Shown piece by piece: positions 19,730 to 28,501 of a stretch of DNA of 64,000 bases. Where the stretch lies: the NCBI GenBank assembly GCA_905234555.1, contig CAJOHO010000002.1:113499-177498 (forward strand), in the 5' to 3' direction. The stretch is from an uncultured Bacteroidaceae bacterium. GTDB taxonomy: Bacteria; Bacteroidota; Bacteroidia; Bacteroidales; Bacteroidaceae. A program made the translations under genes and the position numbers. The notes below the pieces were generated by a model. The model was not told the DNA's origin. It saw only the letters and a list, made by a program, of their open reading frames with translations, and searched no databases. Within the stretch, counting starts at the first letter, position 1. The number at the start of each line of letters is the position of its first letter.

Positions 19730-19760
19730 TTGGCGGTTCGGATTTTTATTACTAATTTTG
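19730..19760 (+). promoter_or_regulatory. Cargo promoter of island 1
   Basis: TTGG, 19 bp, TAATTTTG. The predicted transcript starts near 19767 and opens with the conserved 5' hairpin, giving a leader of about 330 nt. Confidence 0.55.
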
Positions 19761-19766
19761 CAAGTG

Positions 19767-20099
19767 AACTCCGCCACAAGGCTCCCAGCGAGAGTGGGTG
19801 GAGTGGAATTTATTGAATTAAAAGCATTCGCTATTATTTCGCGTTCAGCCAAGTAAGCCTAGGAAACTTTAATTGGAATAATAAGCACGAGATAATACGT
19901 GACAGGTAAGCCTTTGTCGGCTCTTGTTATATGGATATAGCGATGCACACGCAACGCGTGATGCATTCTTGTTCATATACAGGGGTTCCAAGTTATTCCT
20001 AGGCTTCACCTCTTGCTGGACGCAATAAGGTGTATCACGCTTTTTGCGTCTTGGCGTGATTGATAGTTGGGTGCTATTACTAAATAACTATCAATCGCT
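19767..20099 (+). ncRNA. Candidate structured leader RNA upstream of the type IIG gene
   Basis: In order: CTCCGCC/GGTGGAG 5' hairpin; a long-range stem AAGCCTAGGAA (near 19855) with TTCCTAGGCTT (near 20000) enclosing local hairpins CACG/CGTG, AGCC/GGCT and ATGCA(C)ACGC/GCGTGATGCAT; then CACCT/AGGTG and ATCACGC/GCGTGAT hairpins, which compete with an alternative GACGCAA/TTGCGTC pairing; finally an 11-bp stem GATTGATAGTT/AACTATCAATC ending 3 nt before the ATG. No known riboswitch class is recognised. Whether it is a cis regulator, a separate RNA or a DNA-level element is open. Confidence 0.55.
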
Positions 20100-22589
20100 A
20101 TGGCAAATAACCCTCAATACTCCACGAATGAAGTAAAGAAAATACTCTTTCATAATTTGGAAGGAAAGAGTGAAGAGGTTAACTATAAGAAAAACTTCTG
20201 TGAAAAGTACTTTGACAAAGGGACTTGGAGCCTAGATGTGTTAAATCAGGTGGATGTTTTGCTTGTTAACAGAAAGGGCAGATATTTATTGTATATTGAA
20301 TCGAAATATAAGATATCAAATGAGGTTCAGAGAAGAAGAGCCATTGCTCAGGTTATTCTAACGAACAAAAAACAAGATGCCATATTGAGTCGTGTGGCTA
20401 TTATCTACTTAAACGAACACAATGATGACATACTAGAATTGATCGACTGCTCTGATGACTCAGTGATGTATAACAACGACATCAACTGGACTGCAGAGAA
20501 GCCAAGCAACCCAACCAAAGATGCCGTTGACAGAATTAACGATAGGGTAAAGGGCAAAATCACTCGTTTTACAAATGAGGAGATAAAAGACTTCTACGAT
20601 ACTTTCAAGAAAAGTCTGGATACACAGATAAACATTACAGAACAGAACTTCAATGTGGTTTATAATCTGTGGAAAAACGAGGTCCATTTTAAAGAGGCTA
20701 TTGAGGACGAACAGGACCGTATTAACTTATTCCTTGTTGACCTATTGAATGGTACAAAGTATAAGAAGTCAATCATTACGGATATAATAGACCATACGCT
20801 TTTCGAAACAGTGAAAGTGGGAGAAAAAGAAGAAGATACAGATGAGCCATTGATTCGAGAAGGAACAAACCTTAGTCATTATGTAATGATGAAAAATGGT
20901 GAGGTAATTGATGGCTTCAAATACTCTGGTGCTCAGCACTCTTATTATTACACGATAGCTAATGCTGAGGAGTACATTTCATTTTGGAAAAGATATAAAC
21001 GTCCGCCAGAGAAGCATGAGTTTATGAATATCTTGGAACGAAGCAGTAAACTTTATTCTGAAAAATACAGAAGGGATACTGGTGGAGAGTACACACCTAC
21101 ATGCTTTGTGGAATTACAAAACAAGATTCTTTATGAGCATTATAACATGGACGATTATATCGTCTGTGATCCTTGTGCTGGGGTGGGAAACTTGGAAAAC
21201 CAATTTGGCAAGGATTATAAACAATATTGCTACCTTTCTACATTAGAGCAGATGGATGTGGACACCTGCAAGATAAAGGGATTCGAGAATGCCATTCAAT
21301 TTGACTATCTTAAAGACGATAAACAGCCCCAATGGAAATACAAAGGGCGCCTTCTTCCTATTGAAGAAATAGCTAAGCATGAAGGTCGTAAGTTAATGAT
21401 TGTAATGAATCCACCCTATACTCGTAAAAAGGGGTTTGGATATGATTTGGCTATAGAATTCTTCATCAAGGTATTAGCATTACATCCTGATGTTATTGTA
21501 TATTATTGTAAGACGGAGTTCTTTCTTCGGGAAACCATATCGGTCTTTGTTAACTCCAATTACAAAATTGTATCTCATTTGTTTAGTAATGCGAAAGACA
21601 CATTCTTGTTATCGGAATGGTCTGTCAGTCAAGTAATATTTGACAAAGAATCTGGTGTAGAGATAACTAAAGGGCAGGTAATAGCAACGAGATATGACTA
21701 CAATGTACGAACGGGGCATCTTGACTTTCAAAAGACATATTGTTACGATAATTCTCGTCCAGATCTTATAAAGGAAATAGAAAAAGAGATAGTAAAGAAT
21801 CAAGCAAAAGGGTTGGTTTTAGGCCAATGGTGCTATCTGAATAGCTGTATGAAAATAAGTAATGGTGGAAAAGAAAAAGCTAAAAAAATCACATCTGAAA
21901 ACATCAAATGGTGCTTGGTTTCTAAAGGCTTGTGTTTCAATACACATCATAAATATTTCGAATGGAACTATTTGGTGTATAAAGGTCATGTTACTGAAAT
22001 CTCAAAAGAGTTATTATCGGATGCTATCATGTTTTCTTTATTCTATAAAGGAATTCTTTTTTCCAATAAAGGACAAGAAAATTATATTATGCCATTCACA
22101 GCAGAAGAATTAGGTTGTGCCAAGAACGACTTAAATGTACTATTGCCGGAAATGAATGATTTGTTTGGTACTCAGCCATTAGCAAAGCCTTTTGATTTTA
22201 GGGAATTTCTTAAACAATTTGAATTTTCAGCTGAAGCAAAGGCTCTTTATCAAGCGGCATTGGAAATCTTCAAATACTATCATCGAAGCGATGAATATCC
22301 TAACAAGGATTATAATGATAGTTATTATGACATCACCAATGCTATTATGGGAAAGAATGTGAGTTCATTCACTACATTAGACAAGGCAAACGACAAGAGA
22401 ATTACAAAAGTAAAAACGACTAAAGGTACAAAAGGATTTGGACGTAATACAATTGCCTCGGCAGTGGGTAGTAAAGATTTAGAAATATTCTTCAGATTCT
22501 TCGATACACGCGATGTCTTGGCAAAGAAGATAAACAAACAATTGTTAGAACAAAACTTGCTCCTTTGGGAGAGAGAAAATATTTATTAG
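20100..22589 (+). CDS. Type IIG restriction-modification enzyme (nuclease fused to N6-adenine methyltransferase)
   Basis: The protein has 829 residues. The N-terminal region holds a PD-(D/E)xK-like nuclease signature (Asp52 in NQVDVLLVNRKG; Glu67-Lys69 in LLYIESKYK). The central methyltransferase domain has SAM-binding motif I DPCAGVGNL (from residue 357) and the N6-adenine catalytic motif NPPY (about residue 440). The rest is likely the target-recognition region. One polypeptide can thus cut and protect DNA, a defence function. The gene is visibly more A/T-rich than its neighbours and flanked by 22-bp arrays, which points to acquisition. No separate specificity or partner gene is present. 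Confidence 0.88.
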   Translation: MANNPQYSTNEVKKILFHNLEGKSEEVNYKKNFCEKYFDKGTWSLDVLNQVDVLLVNRKGRYLLYIESKYKISNEVQRRRAIAQVILTNKKQDAILSRVAIIYLNEHNDDILELIDCSDDSVMYNNDINWTAEKPSNPTKDAVDRINDRVKGKITRFTNEEIKDFYDTFKKSLDTQINITEQNFNVVYNLWKNEVHFKEAIEDEQDRINLFLVDLLNGTKYKKSIITDIIDHTLFETVKVGEKEEDTDEPLIREGTNLSHYVMMKNGEVIDGFKYSGAQHSYYYTIANAEEYISFWKRYKRPPEKHEFMNILERSSKLYSEKYRRDTGGEYTPTCFVELQNKILYEHYNMDDYIVCDPCAGVGNLENQFGKDYKQYCYLSTLEQMDVDTCKIKGFENAIQFDYLKDDKQPQWKYKGRLLPIEEIAKHEGRKLMIVMNPPYTRKKGFGYDLAIEFFIKVLALHPDVIVYYCKTEFFLRETISVFVNSNYKIVSHLFSNAKDTFLLSEWSVSQVIFDKESGVEITKGQVIATRYDYNVRTGHLDFQKTYCYDNSRPDLIKEIEKEIVKNQAKGLVLGQWCYLNSCMKISNGGKEKAKKITSENIKWCLVSKGLCFNTHHKYFEWNYLVYKGHVTEISKELLSDAIMFSLFYKGILFSNKGQENYIMPFTAEELGCAKNDLNVLLPEMNDLFGTQPLAKPFDFREFLKQFEFSAEAKALYQAALEIFKYYHRSDEYPNKDYNDSYYDITNAIMGKNVSSFTTLDKANDKRITKVKTTKGTKGFGRNTIASAVGSKDLEIFFRFFDTRDVLAKKINKQLLEQNLLLWERENIY

Positions 22590-22674
22590 GAACTCAAAAA
22601 CTACAAGATATAGCAAAAGAACAATTTGGAAGGTCGAAAACACCCATACCGAACGAACACAATCATGGCTCAGG

Positions 22675-22697
22675 GAACGAATCCTTGAGCCATTTTG
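22675..22697 (+). terminator. Terminator after the type IIG gene
   Basis: ATGGCTCAGG/CCTTGAGCCAT stem followed by TTTT. Confidence 0.5.
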
Positions 22698-22765
22698 ATA
22701 AGATCTCATTAATCGTGTGGGTGTTTATTACTTGGGTATTACAAGTTCTTCAACTCGCTGAAACC

Positions 22766-22906
22766 TTACATGTTTTTCGCCATCTCGAAGTTGCGCTTCA
22801 TATAATTGGCAGCGTCTTCGGAGTTCATTGGCGATTGCCGCCATACGGCTATTTTCCGCATTTTGCGTTCTGTCGTTTCCTTGTGAAACTGATTGAGAAA
22901 GGTCAT
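22766..22906 (-). CDS. Small basic protein, 46 residues
   Basis: Not in the track. ATG at 22906, protein MTFLNQFHKETTERKMRKIA... ending NFEMAKNM. AAGGA lies 8 nt before the start and a TAACTTTG promoter lies at 22936-22943, 30 bp upstream, which supports a real transcript. I prefer this frame to the overlapping 61-residue track ORF (22728-22913), whose ATG has no usable spacing to the AGGA. No family recognised. It lies inside island 1, opposite in direction to the restriction gene. Confidence 0.45.
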   Translation of the reverse strand: MTFLNQFHKETTERKMRKIAVWRQSPMNSEDAANYMKRNFEMAKNM

Positions 22907-22935
22907 AGTCCATTCCTTTTTATTTAAGACTGCTG

Positions 22936-22943
22936 CAAAGTTA
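22936..22943 (-). promoter_or_regulatory. -7 element (TAACTTTG) for the small protein gene
   Basis: CAAAGTTA on the + strand. Confidence 0.45.
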
Positions 22944-23100
22944 AGAAAAAACGTTGAATCTGCTAAAGAAATGATAAAAAAAACATGATTTGTTCTTCTT
23001 TAGCCAGAGAGAAGAAGAATTATTTTCGTATAGCTTATCATGAGGTGGACACAAATTTAGCAGACCTTAAAAACCATTCTTCTCGATAAAAAGCGAAATT

Positions 23101-23232
23101 AGTTAAGTGATTTGTGTTTTTCGCTTAACAAATTTTGCGGAATTTGTTAAGTCTGAATCCGAAAATACTTAACAAAAATGAAATAATTTGTTAAGTGATT
23201 CCACTTAATTTGTTAAGTGTTTCCGAATTTTG
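23101..23232. repeat. 22-bp phased array C (right array of island 1)
   Basis: Six units of exactly 22 bp: AGTTAAG, GCTTAAC, TGTTAAG, ACTTAAC, TGTTAAG, TGTTAAG. The core alternates GTTAAG and CTTAAC, and the linkers are A/T-rich. Similarity to array E (60938-61069) extends roughly 20 bp beyond each end. Confidence 0.9.
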
Positions 23233-23362
23233 TTGAAAATGGATGTCAATAGACTGGTTCCTACCCTCAACTCCTGATGCATGATTTCAGGATGATTTGA
23301 TTTCTCACGTGATTCTTCTACAGAGTTTTTTGGGGTGTGATTCTGTTTTTTCTCTAAAAAAG

Positions 23363-23393
23363 TTTGTGGTTTCAAAAAAAAGCTGTAACTTTG
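23363..23393 (+). promoter_or_regulatory. Promoter of tRNA-Asp
   Basis: TTTG, 19 bp, TAACTTTG, 18 bp before the tRNA. Confidence 0.7.
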
Positions 23394-23410
23394 CAGCCAC
23401 AAAACAAAAA

Positions 23411-23484
23411 GGTGCGTTAGTTCAGTAGGTTAGAATACATGCCTGTCACGCATGGGGTCACGAGTTCGAGTCTCGTACGCACCG
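23411..23484 (+). tRNA. tRNA-Asp (GTC)
   Basis: Acceptor GGTGCGT/ACGCACC; anticodon stem-loop CATGC-CTGTCAC-GCATG with anticodon GTC; T-arm with GTTCGAG. It stands alone just right of island 1. Confidence 0.95.
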
Positions 23485-23490
23485 CAGAAA

Positions 23491-23515
23491 AAGGAAGCTC
23501 AAGGCTTCCTTTTTT
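23491..23515 (+). terminator. Terminator of tRNA-Asp
   Basis: AAGGAAGC/GCTTCCTT with TTTTTT. Confidence 0.8.
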
Positions 23516-23992
23516 GGTTTGTTGGCTCACTTGAAAAATCCTGTGTCTGCTTACAGATTGTTGTAAAAAAAACAGGAAAAACTCTTTTGAAGTTTGCAGC
23601 TCTTTGAGAGCTGTTGTGCTAAGTACTATGCCTTGCCTTTAAGAGCAAGCTCTTACGTCCAGCCATACTTCTTATCACATAACTCCGTTATTACAAACAT
23701 CAAAAAGCAAAAACACCGTTACGCTGCGCTTCACTAAAAAAGGCTGCGCATTGTGAGAGATCGGTTATTTAGGACCAAAGGTCCGATGTTTTTGCTTTCA
23801 TTGATTTCAAAGCATGAAATGCTGCGTATGGGGCTGGTGATGGCTGACGGAAGTTTACTTACAGGCAGACAGCATCAGCAGCAGACGCAAATCTTGTAAA
23901 GATTGAAAGCAATGAAAGGGTTTTTGATGTTTTTGTGTAAATCTAAACACAGACGTTTGTAGGTAATCCTTATAGTTTACGTTTTCTTTATC
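23516..23992. other. 477-bp stretch without a gene; inverted repeats
   Basis: No convincing ORF. A 12-bp perfect inverted pair AAAGCAAAAACA (23704-23715) and TGTTTTTGCTTT (23787-23798) encloses a GGACC/GGTCC hairpin. TTTTTGATGTTTTTGTG near 23921 is a further related arm. It could be a decayed element or structured RNA; nothing decides. Confidence 0.4.
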
Positions 23993-24934
23993 CTAACCTC
24001 CGATGATGGTTTTGATGCCGTGGGTTTCGAAGTGGGTGGCACAGCGTTGCAGGGTTTCTTCGGAAGGAGGAAACATTGGCAGATGCTGTGGGTTGTAGGT
24101 GGACCAGAGGCGTCGGTGCTTGTCTTTCCCTACGTCGTGGTAGGGTAGGAGATTGACCTGGAGAATTCCTTTGTCTGACTTGTCGTGTGGGAGCGAGGCG
24201 ACGAAACGTGCTGTCTGCTCCATGTTCTGGTCGTCGGTATTGATGCCTTCGATGAGGGGAATGCGAATCCAGATGCTGGTGTTCCAACTGCTCAGACGCT
24301 TCAGGTTCTCCAGGATCAGTTCGTTGCCAACACCCGTCAGCTGTTGGTGTCGGGCTGAATCCATGTGCTTGATATCGACGAGGAACAGCTCGCATTCGTC
24401 GGCTACCTGCCGCAGAAAGGCTGTGTCGGGCACATGGAGCGTTGTATCTACGGCTCGGTGGAATCCTCGTTGTCCACAGGCTCGGAGCAGGGATAAGACT
24501 TCTGCCTGAGCCGTGGGAGAGGTGGTGTAGAGCGGTTCGCCTCCGCAAAGGGTGACGCCTCCACCGCTGTCGAGCATGATGTCGCGTTCTTTCTCAATCT
24601 CAGCCAGCAGTTCTTCCTCTGTCCATTCGCGTCCGCACATCTCCAATGCCGTCGTGGGGCAGTTTTCTGCACAACGTCCACACTGGAGGCAACGAACGCC
24701 CGCAACAGGCTGGATGCCGTCGGCAGTCAGCTGGATGGCACCTTGAGGACAGGCTTCCACACAGGTGCGGCAGCCGATACATTTGCTTTTCTTATATGTT
24801 TTCTGGATTTTCGCGCTCCACGACTCAGGGTTGTGGCACCACACACAATGCAGGGGACATCCTTTGAAAAAGAGGGTGGTGCGGATGCCAGGGCCGTCGT
24901 TGATGCTATACCGCTTGATATCGAAAATCGTCAT
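23993..24934 (-). CDS. Glycyl-radical enzyme activating protein (radical SAM)
   Basis: The protein has 313 residues. The radical SAM cluster motif is in FFKGCPLHCVWCHNPES (CxxxCxxC). It is followed by two ferredoxin-type 4Fe-4S motifs (CIGCRTCVEACP and CLQCGRCAENCP), the layout of activases for non-PFL glycyl radical enzymes, then GGGVTLCGGEP. It would generate the glycyl radical on its partner under anaerobic conditions. No glycyl radical enzyme is adjacent; the only one in the window is at 44243-46645, about 19 kb away. Partnership is an inference. Confidence 0.93.
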   Translation of the reverse strand: MTIFDIKRYSINDGPGIRTTLFFKGCPLHCVWCHNPESWSAKIQKTYKKSKCIGCRTCVEACPQGAIQLTADGIQPVAGVRCLQCGRCAENCPTTALEMCGREWTEEELLAEIEKERDIMLDSGGGVTLCGGEPLYTTSPTAQAEVLSLLRACGQRGFHRAVDTTLHVPDTAFLRQVADECELFLVDIKHMDSARHQQLTGVGNELILENLKRLSSWNTSIWIRIPLIEGINTDDQNMEQTARFVASLPHDKSDKGILQVNLLPYHDVGKDKHRRLWSTYNPQHLPMFPPSEETLQRCATHFETHGIKTIIGG

Positions 24935-24959
24935 AGGAGCGTGGAGACATAGCGACTTG

Positions 24960-26249
24960 TTAGTCTCGTTGGAAGATGTCGCGTGTATAGACCTTGTCCT
25001 TCACGTCGTTGAGGCAGGAGTCGTAGCGGTTGGCGATGATGGCGTCGCATTGTGCCTTGAAGCTTTCCAGATTGTTCACCACACGGCTTCCGAAGAAGGT
25101 GCTTCCGTCGGGGAGTGTGGGTTCATAGACAATGACTTTGGCGCCTTTTGCCTTGATGCGCTTCATGATGCCCTGGATGGCGCTTTGGCGGAAGTTATCG
25201 GAGTTGGACTTCATGGTGAGGCGGTAAACACCTACCACTACTTCGTGTTCCTTGGTGGAGTCGAAGGCGTTCACGCCTGTATAGCTGTAATAACCGGCAC
25301 AGTCGAGCACGCGGTCGGCAATGAAGTCCTTACGGGTGCGGTTGCTATCGACGATGGCTTTGATGAGGTTTTCAGGCACGTCGTTGAAGTTTGCCAGCAG
25401 CTGCTTTGTGTCTTTCGGCAGGCAGTAGCCTCCGTAGCCAAACGAGGGGTTGTTGTAATGTGTGCCGATACGCGGATCGAGACATACGCCCTGAATGATG
25501 GCTTGTGTGTTGAGTCCCTTCATCTCGGCGTAGGTGTCCAGTTCGTTGAAATAGGACACGCGGAGGGCGAGGTAGGTGTTGGCAAAGAGTTTCACGGCTT
25601 CTGCCTCTGTGCTACCCATGAACAGAACAGGGACGTCTTCCTTGAGTGCTCCGTTCTTGATGAGTGTGGCGAATGTCTCGGCTGCTGTCTTCAGGTTTTC
25701 GTCATCGTAGCCTACGATGATGCGGGAGGGGTAGAGGTTGTCGTACAGTGCCTTGCTCTCACGCAGGAATTCGGGTGCGAAGATGATGTTGGGAACAACC
25801 ACCTTGAAGGAGCCGTCGGTCAGACGTTCGCGATAGCTGAACTTCTCACGCACGTGGGCTGTGAAACCTACGGGAACGGTGGATTTGACCACCATCACGG
25901 CATCGGGATTCACCTGGAGCACCAAGTCAATCACTTCCTCTACGTGGCTCGTGTCGAAATAGTTCTTCACGGGGTCGTAGTTGGTGGGAGCAGCAATGAC
26001 GACGAAGTCAGCCTGACTGTAAGCCGTGCGTCCGTCGAGTGTGGCAGAGAGCTTCAGCGGCTTTTCTGCCAGATATTTTTCTATATATTCGTCTTGAATC
26101 GGTGATTCCTTGCGGTTGATTTTATCTACTTTTTCAGGAACCACATCCACAGCTGTCACTTCATGGTGCTGTGCTAACAAAGTAGCGATGCTCAGACCTA
26201 CATATCCTGTGCCTGCCACCGCTATTTTCAAATCTTCAAAGTTTTTCAT
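24960..26249 (-). CDS. ugd: Nucleotide-sugar (UDP-glucose type) dehydrogenase
   Basis: The protein has 429 residues. The NAD-binding motif is [19 protein letters not shown]; the catalytic Cys region is [16 protein letters not shown]; the C-terminal domain carries [15 protein letters not shown]. It oxidises a UDP-sugar, most likely UDP-glucose, to the uronic acid for capsule or exopolysaccharide. It lies downstream of the pglF/capD-like gene on the same strand with a short repeat-filled gap. The exact substrate cannot be fixed from sequence alone. Confidence 0.93.
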   Translation of the reverse strand: MKNFEDLKIAVAGTGYVGLSIATLLAQHHEVTAVDVVPEKVDKINRKESPIQDEYIEKYLAEKPLKLSATLDGRTAYSQADFVVIAAPTNYDPVKNYFDTSHVEEVIDLVLQVNPDAVMVVKSTVPVGFTAHVREKFSYRERLTDGSFKVVVPNIIFAPEFLRESKALYDNLYPSRIIVGYDDENLKTAAETFATLIKNGALKEDVPVLFMGSTEAEAVKLFANTYLALRVSYFNELDTYAEMKGLNTQAIIQGVCLDPRIGTHYNNPSFGYGGYCLPKDTKQLLANFNDVPENLIKAIVDSNRTRKDFIADRVLDCAGYYSYTGVNAFDSTKEHEVVVGVYRLTMKSNSDNFRQSAIQGIMKRIKAKGAKVIVYEPTLPDGSTFFGSRVVNNLESFKAQCDAIIANRYDSCLNDVKDKVYTRDIFQRD

Positions 26250-26258
26250 TATTTATTA

Positions 26259-26310
26259 ATGGGCTTTATGGGCAATATGGGCTTTATGGGCATGATGGGC
26301 TTAATGGGTG
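26259..26310. repeat. Intercistronic short tandem repeat (CCCATAAAG-like)
   Basis: On the coding strand about five copies of CCCATAAAG or CCCATnnnG lie between the epimerase stop and the ugd start. The + strand ORF reading MGFMGNMGFMG is an artefact of it. Confidence 0.65.
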
Positions 26311-28241
26311 CTTTCAGCATCCAGCTCCTTGTCGATTTCCTCATATACAGAATTGTTGCTCTTGTACTCAGGAACAATCTGTTTCATCTTGCGCACGGTG
26401 TCCATATTGTTGAAGTGCTTGGAAATGTCAATCAGGTTGTCAATATCCTTGCACACCTGTTCGTAGTCGTATTCGCGAACCTGGGCAATACGAATCTTCT
26501 CGTGGAAGGTGGGTTTGGTGCCTTCGAGTTCGTTGAGCACCTCTTCGTAGAGTTTTTCTCCTTCGCGCAGACCTGTGAAACGGATTTCCACACCTTTGGC
26601 GCCGGAGAGGGCAATCATGCGTTTTGCCAAATCCACAATCTTCACGGGTTCGCCCATGTCGAAGACGAAGATTTCGCCGCCCTTGCCTTTGGTTCCTGCT
26701 TCGAGCACGAGCTTACAGGCTTCTGGAATCAGCATGAAGAAACGGACGATGCGTTCGTCGGTAACAGTAACCGGTCCGCCGTTCTTGATCTGTTCGCGGA
26801 AGAGTGGAATGACGGAACCGTTGCTGCCCAGCACGTTTCCGAAACGGGTGGTGACGAACTGTGTCTTCGACTGCTTGCTGAGCGACTGCACATAAATCTC
26901 GCAGATTCGCTTCGAGCAACCCATCACGTTGGTGGGGTTGACGGCCTTGTCGGTAGAAACCATCACGAATTTCTTCACGCCGTACTTGTCTGCCAAATCG
27001 GCAATCACCTTTGTTCCGTAGATGTTGTTCTGAACGGCAACGCTGGGGTTGTCCTCCATCATCGGCACATGCTTGTAGGCAGCTGCGTGGAAAACATAAT
27101 CGGGACGGCAACGCTGGAAGATATCCTCCATCAGCTCAGGACGGGCGATGGAAGTCACGATGGTTTCGGCAGGAATGTCGGGATAGTCGCGAGCCATCAT
27201 CAGACGGATGTCGTGCTGAGGAGTCTCTGCCTGGTCGATCAACATCATGGCGGCAGGCTTGTAGGCTGCAACCAGACGTACCATCTCCGAACCGATGCTG
27301 CCGGCAGAACCCGTGATGAGGATGTTCTTGCCTTTCAGTTCACGGCCTACGGACTCCATATCCACCTTGATTTCGTCGCGTGGGAGAAGGTCTTCCACAC
27401 TTACTTCGTTGAGCTGCACACCCTTGAAATCTTCCTCTGTCAGCTGACCGTTCTCAATGCTGGCTTCCTTCACCTGTGACGTCATGAAAATCTTCACGCC
27501 GTTGCTGATGAACATATCCTGCAAAGCCTGATTAGCACGGAACTCCCTGACACGAAGCGGACTGATGAGTACACCTTCGATGCGATTATTCTTGAGAACC
27601 TCAGGCAGTTTGTCGTTGACGACATAGACTTTTTCGCCCATCAGACGCAGGTTCTTCGACTTCTCGTCAGTAGTGATGAAACCCTTGAGCAAGAATCGCT
27701 TAGGAACCTGACTACGGATGCTCTTGGCTAAGCCCACACCGCCCGACTTGATACCGAAAATCATCACACGGATTGCTTTCTTGTCGATGGTGGTGAGGTC
27801 GAACAGGGTCTTTACAATGACTCTGACAGCCCACATGAACAGGGTGGCGATGGCAAAGGCAAAGATCAGCTGCTTGTTAGTTAATGCCATGAATGGAGTG
27901 AAGTCCTGCGACTTGGCGATCTGTGTAACGATCAGCGTCAGCACCAAGGAAAGAGCACTTGCATATCCCACTCTCGACAAATCCACAAATGATGAATATC
28001 GTATCACACCGGAATAGGTCCTGAACACTCTGGCACCGATGATGCTCATGGCTGCACAAAGCAAGGATGTGTAGATAACGGTGAAGCGCTCAGCAAAAAA
28101 GGCGTTTGAACGCTTGACAATCCAACATGTAACAAGGGCAGATATCAGCACAATCAGGAAATCCAATGCTAACAAACACCAATAAGGCAGGGTCTTTTTG
28201 GTGAAATACCACTTCAGGATTGAACTAAACGGATTTCTCAT
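26301..28241 (-). CDS. Polysaccharide biosynthesis nucleotide-sugar epimerase/dehydratase, PglF/CapD type
   Basis: The protein has 646 residues. Four N-terminal TM helices (residues about 15-130) precede a CoA-binding-like segment, then an SDR domain with GSAGSIGSEMVRLV and the active-site region of C6-dehydratases (FVMVSTDKAVNPTNVMG). Family members make UDP-4-keto-6-deoxy sugars in surface polysaccharide pathways at the inner membrane. It probably heads an operon with ugd. A TATCTTTG promoter lies at 28313-28320. Confidence 0.93.
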   Translation of the reverse strand: MRNPFSSILKWYFTKKTLPYWCLLALDFLIVLISALVTCWIVKRSNAFFAERFTVIYTSLLCAAMSIIGARVFRTYSGVIRYSSFVDLSRVGYASALSLVLTLIVTQIAKSQDFTPFMALTNKQLIFAFAIATLFMWAVRVIVKTLFDLTTIDKKAIRVMIFGIKSGGVGLAKSIRSQVPKRFLLKGFITTDEKSKNLRLMGEKVYVVNDKLPEVLKNNRIEGVLISPLRVREFRANQALQDMFISNGVKIFMTSQVKEASIENGQLTEEDFKGVQLNEVSVEDLLPRDEIKVDMESVGRELKGKNILITGSAGSIGSEMVRLVAAYKPAAMMLIDQAETPQHDIRLMMARDYPDIPAETIVTSIARPELMEDIFQRCRPDYVFHAAAYKHVPMMEDNPSVAVQNNIYGTKVIADLADKYGVKKFVMVSTDKAVNPTNVMGCSKRICEIYVQSLSKQSKTQFVTTRFGNVLGSNGSVIPLFREQIKNGGPVTVTDERIVRFFMLIPEACKLVLEAGTKGKGGEIFVFDMGEPVKIVDLAKRMIALSGAKGVEIRFTGLREGEKLYEEVLNELEGTKPTFHEKIRIAQVREYDYEQVCKDIDNLIDISKHFNNMDTVRKMKQIVPEYKSNNSVYEEIDKELDAESTH

Positions 28242-28312
28242 ATTTCGTAATTATATTCTCTCAACTGCTAAAAAAACTAATCTCTCAAATTATGCTTTGC
28301 ATATTTTGGGTG

Positions 28313-28320
28313 CAAAGATA
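28313..28320 (-). promoter_or_regulatory. -7 element (TATCTTTG) for the pglF/capD-like gene
   Basis: CAAAGATA on the + strand, 72 bp upstream. Confidence 0.5.
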
Positions 28321-28446
28321 CGGAAAAAATTCATCGCATCGTTAAAATTCCTAATTTTTTTTACAATTCACAACAATTTTTCTTCCAATAGATACTTTTT
28401 TGTGAATTTTAACGTTGTTATAATAGGAAGTTAAGCAGATTATCCG

Positions 28447-28454
28447 TAAATTTG
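28447..28454 (+). promoter_or_regulatory. -7 element (TAAATTTG) for the fRMsr-manC pair
   Basis: TAAATTTG lies 48 bp before the fRMsr start; the -33 element is weak. Confidence 0.4.
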
Positions 28455-28501
28455 CAAACGACAAAGAAAATAGCACCATTGAAACACAATTGCTAATAAG
28501 C

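Larger units (their letters stand above)
19551..19812 (+). repeat. Conserved island block, copy 1 (terminator, promoter, 5' hairpin)
   Basis: This shares long stretches with 58264-58505: GACACCTAAAGTACGATTAG, GGCTCACAGCCCACCTGTCA, then a hairpin GTGCAAGGAAA/TTTCCTGCAC plus T-run (terminator-like, near 19678-19710), then a TAnnTTTG promoter, then GTGAACTCCGCCACAA with a CTCCGCC/GGTGGAG stem whose loop differs between copies. The track ORF across it is ignored because the identity is at DNA level and spans non-coding signals. Confidence 0.7.

Noticed and set aside
19620-19856. Conserved small protein in the two island blocks (also 58304-58519)
   Set aside because: Both ORFs translate similarly only because the DNA is similar; they run across a terminator and a promoter and have no ribosome-binding context.
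19855-20015. Invertible promoter (phase switch) flanked by AAGCCTAGGAA / TTCCTAGGCTT
   Set aside because: No TAnnTTTG promoter lies between the arms in either orientation and no recombinase is nearby; nested hairpins fit RNA structure better.
22728-22913. 61-residue minus-strand ORF starting MDYDLSQS
   Set aside because: Its ATG is almost on top of the AGGA; the overlapping 46-residue frame has better spacing and composition.
26259-27479. 406-residue plus-strand ORF starting MGFMGNMGFMG
   Set aside because: Shadow of the pglF/capD-like gene plus translation of the short tandem repeat.
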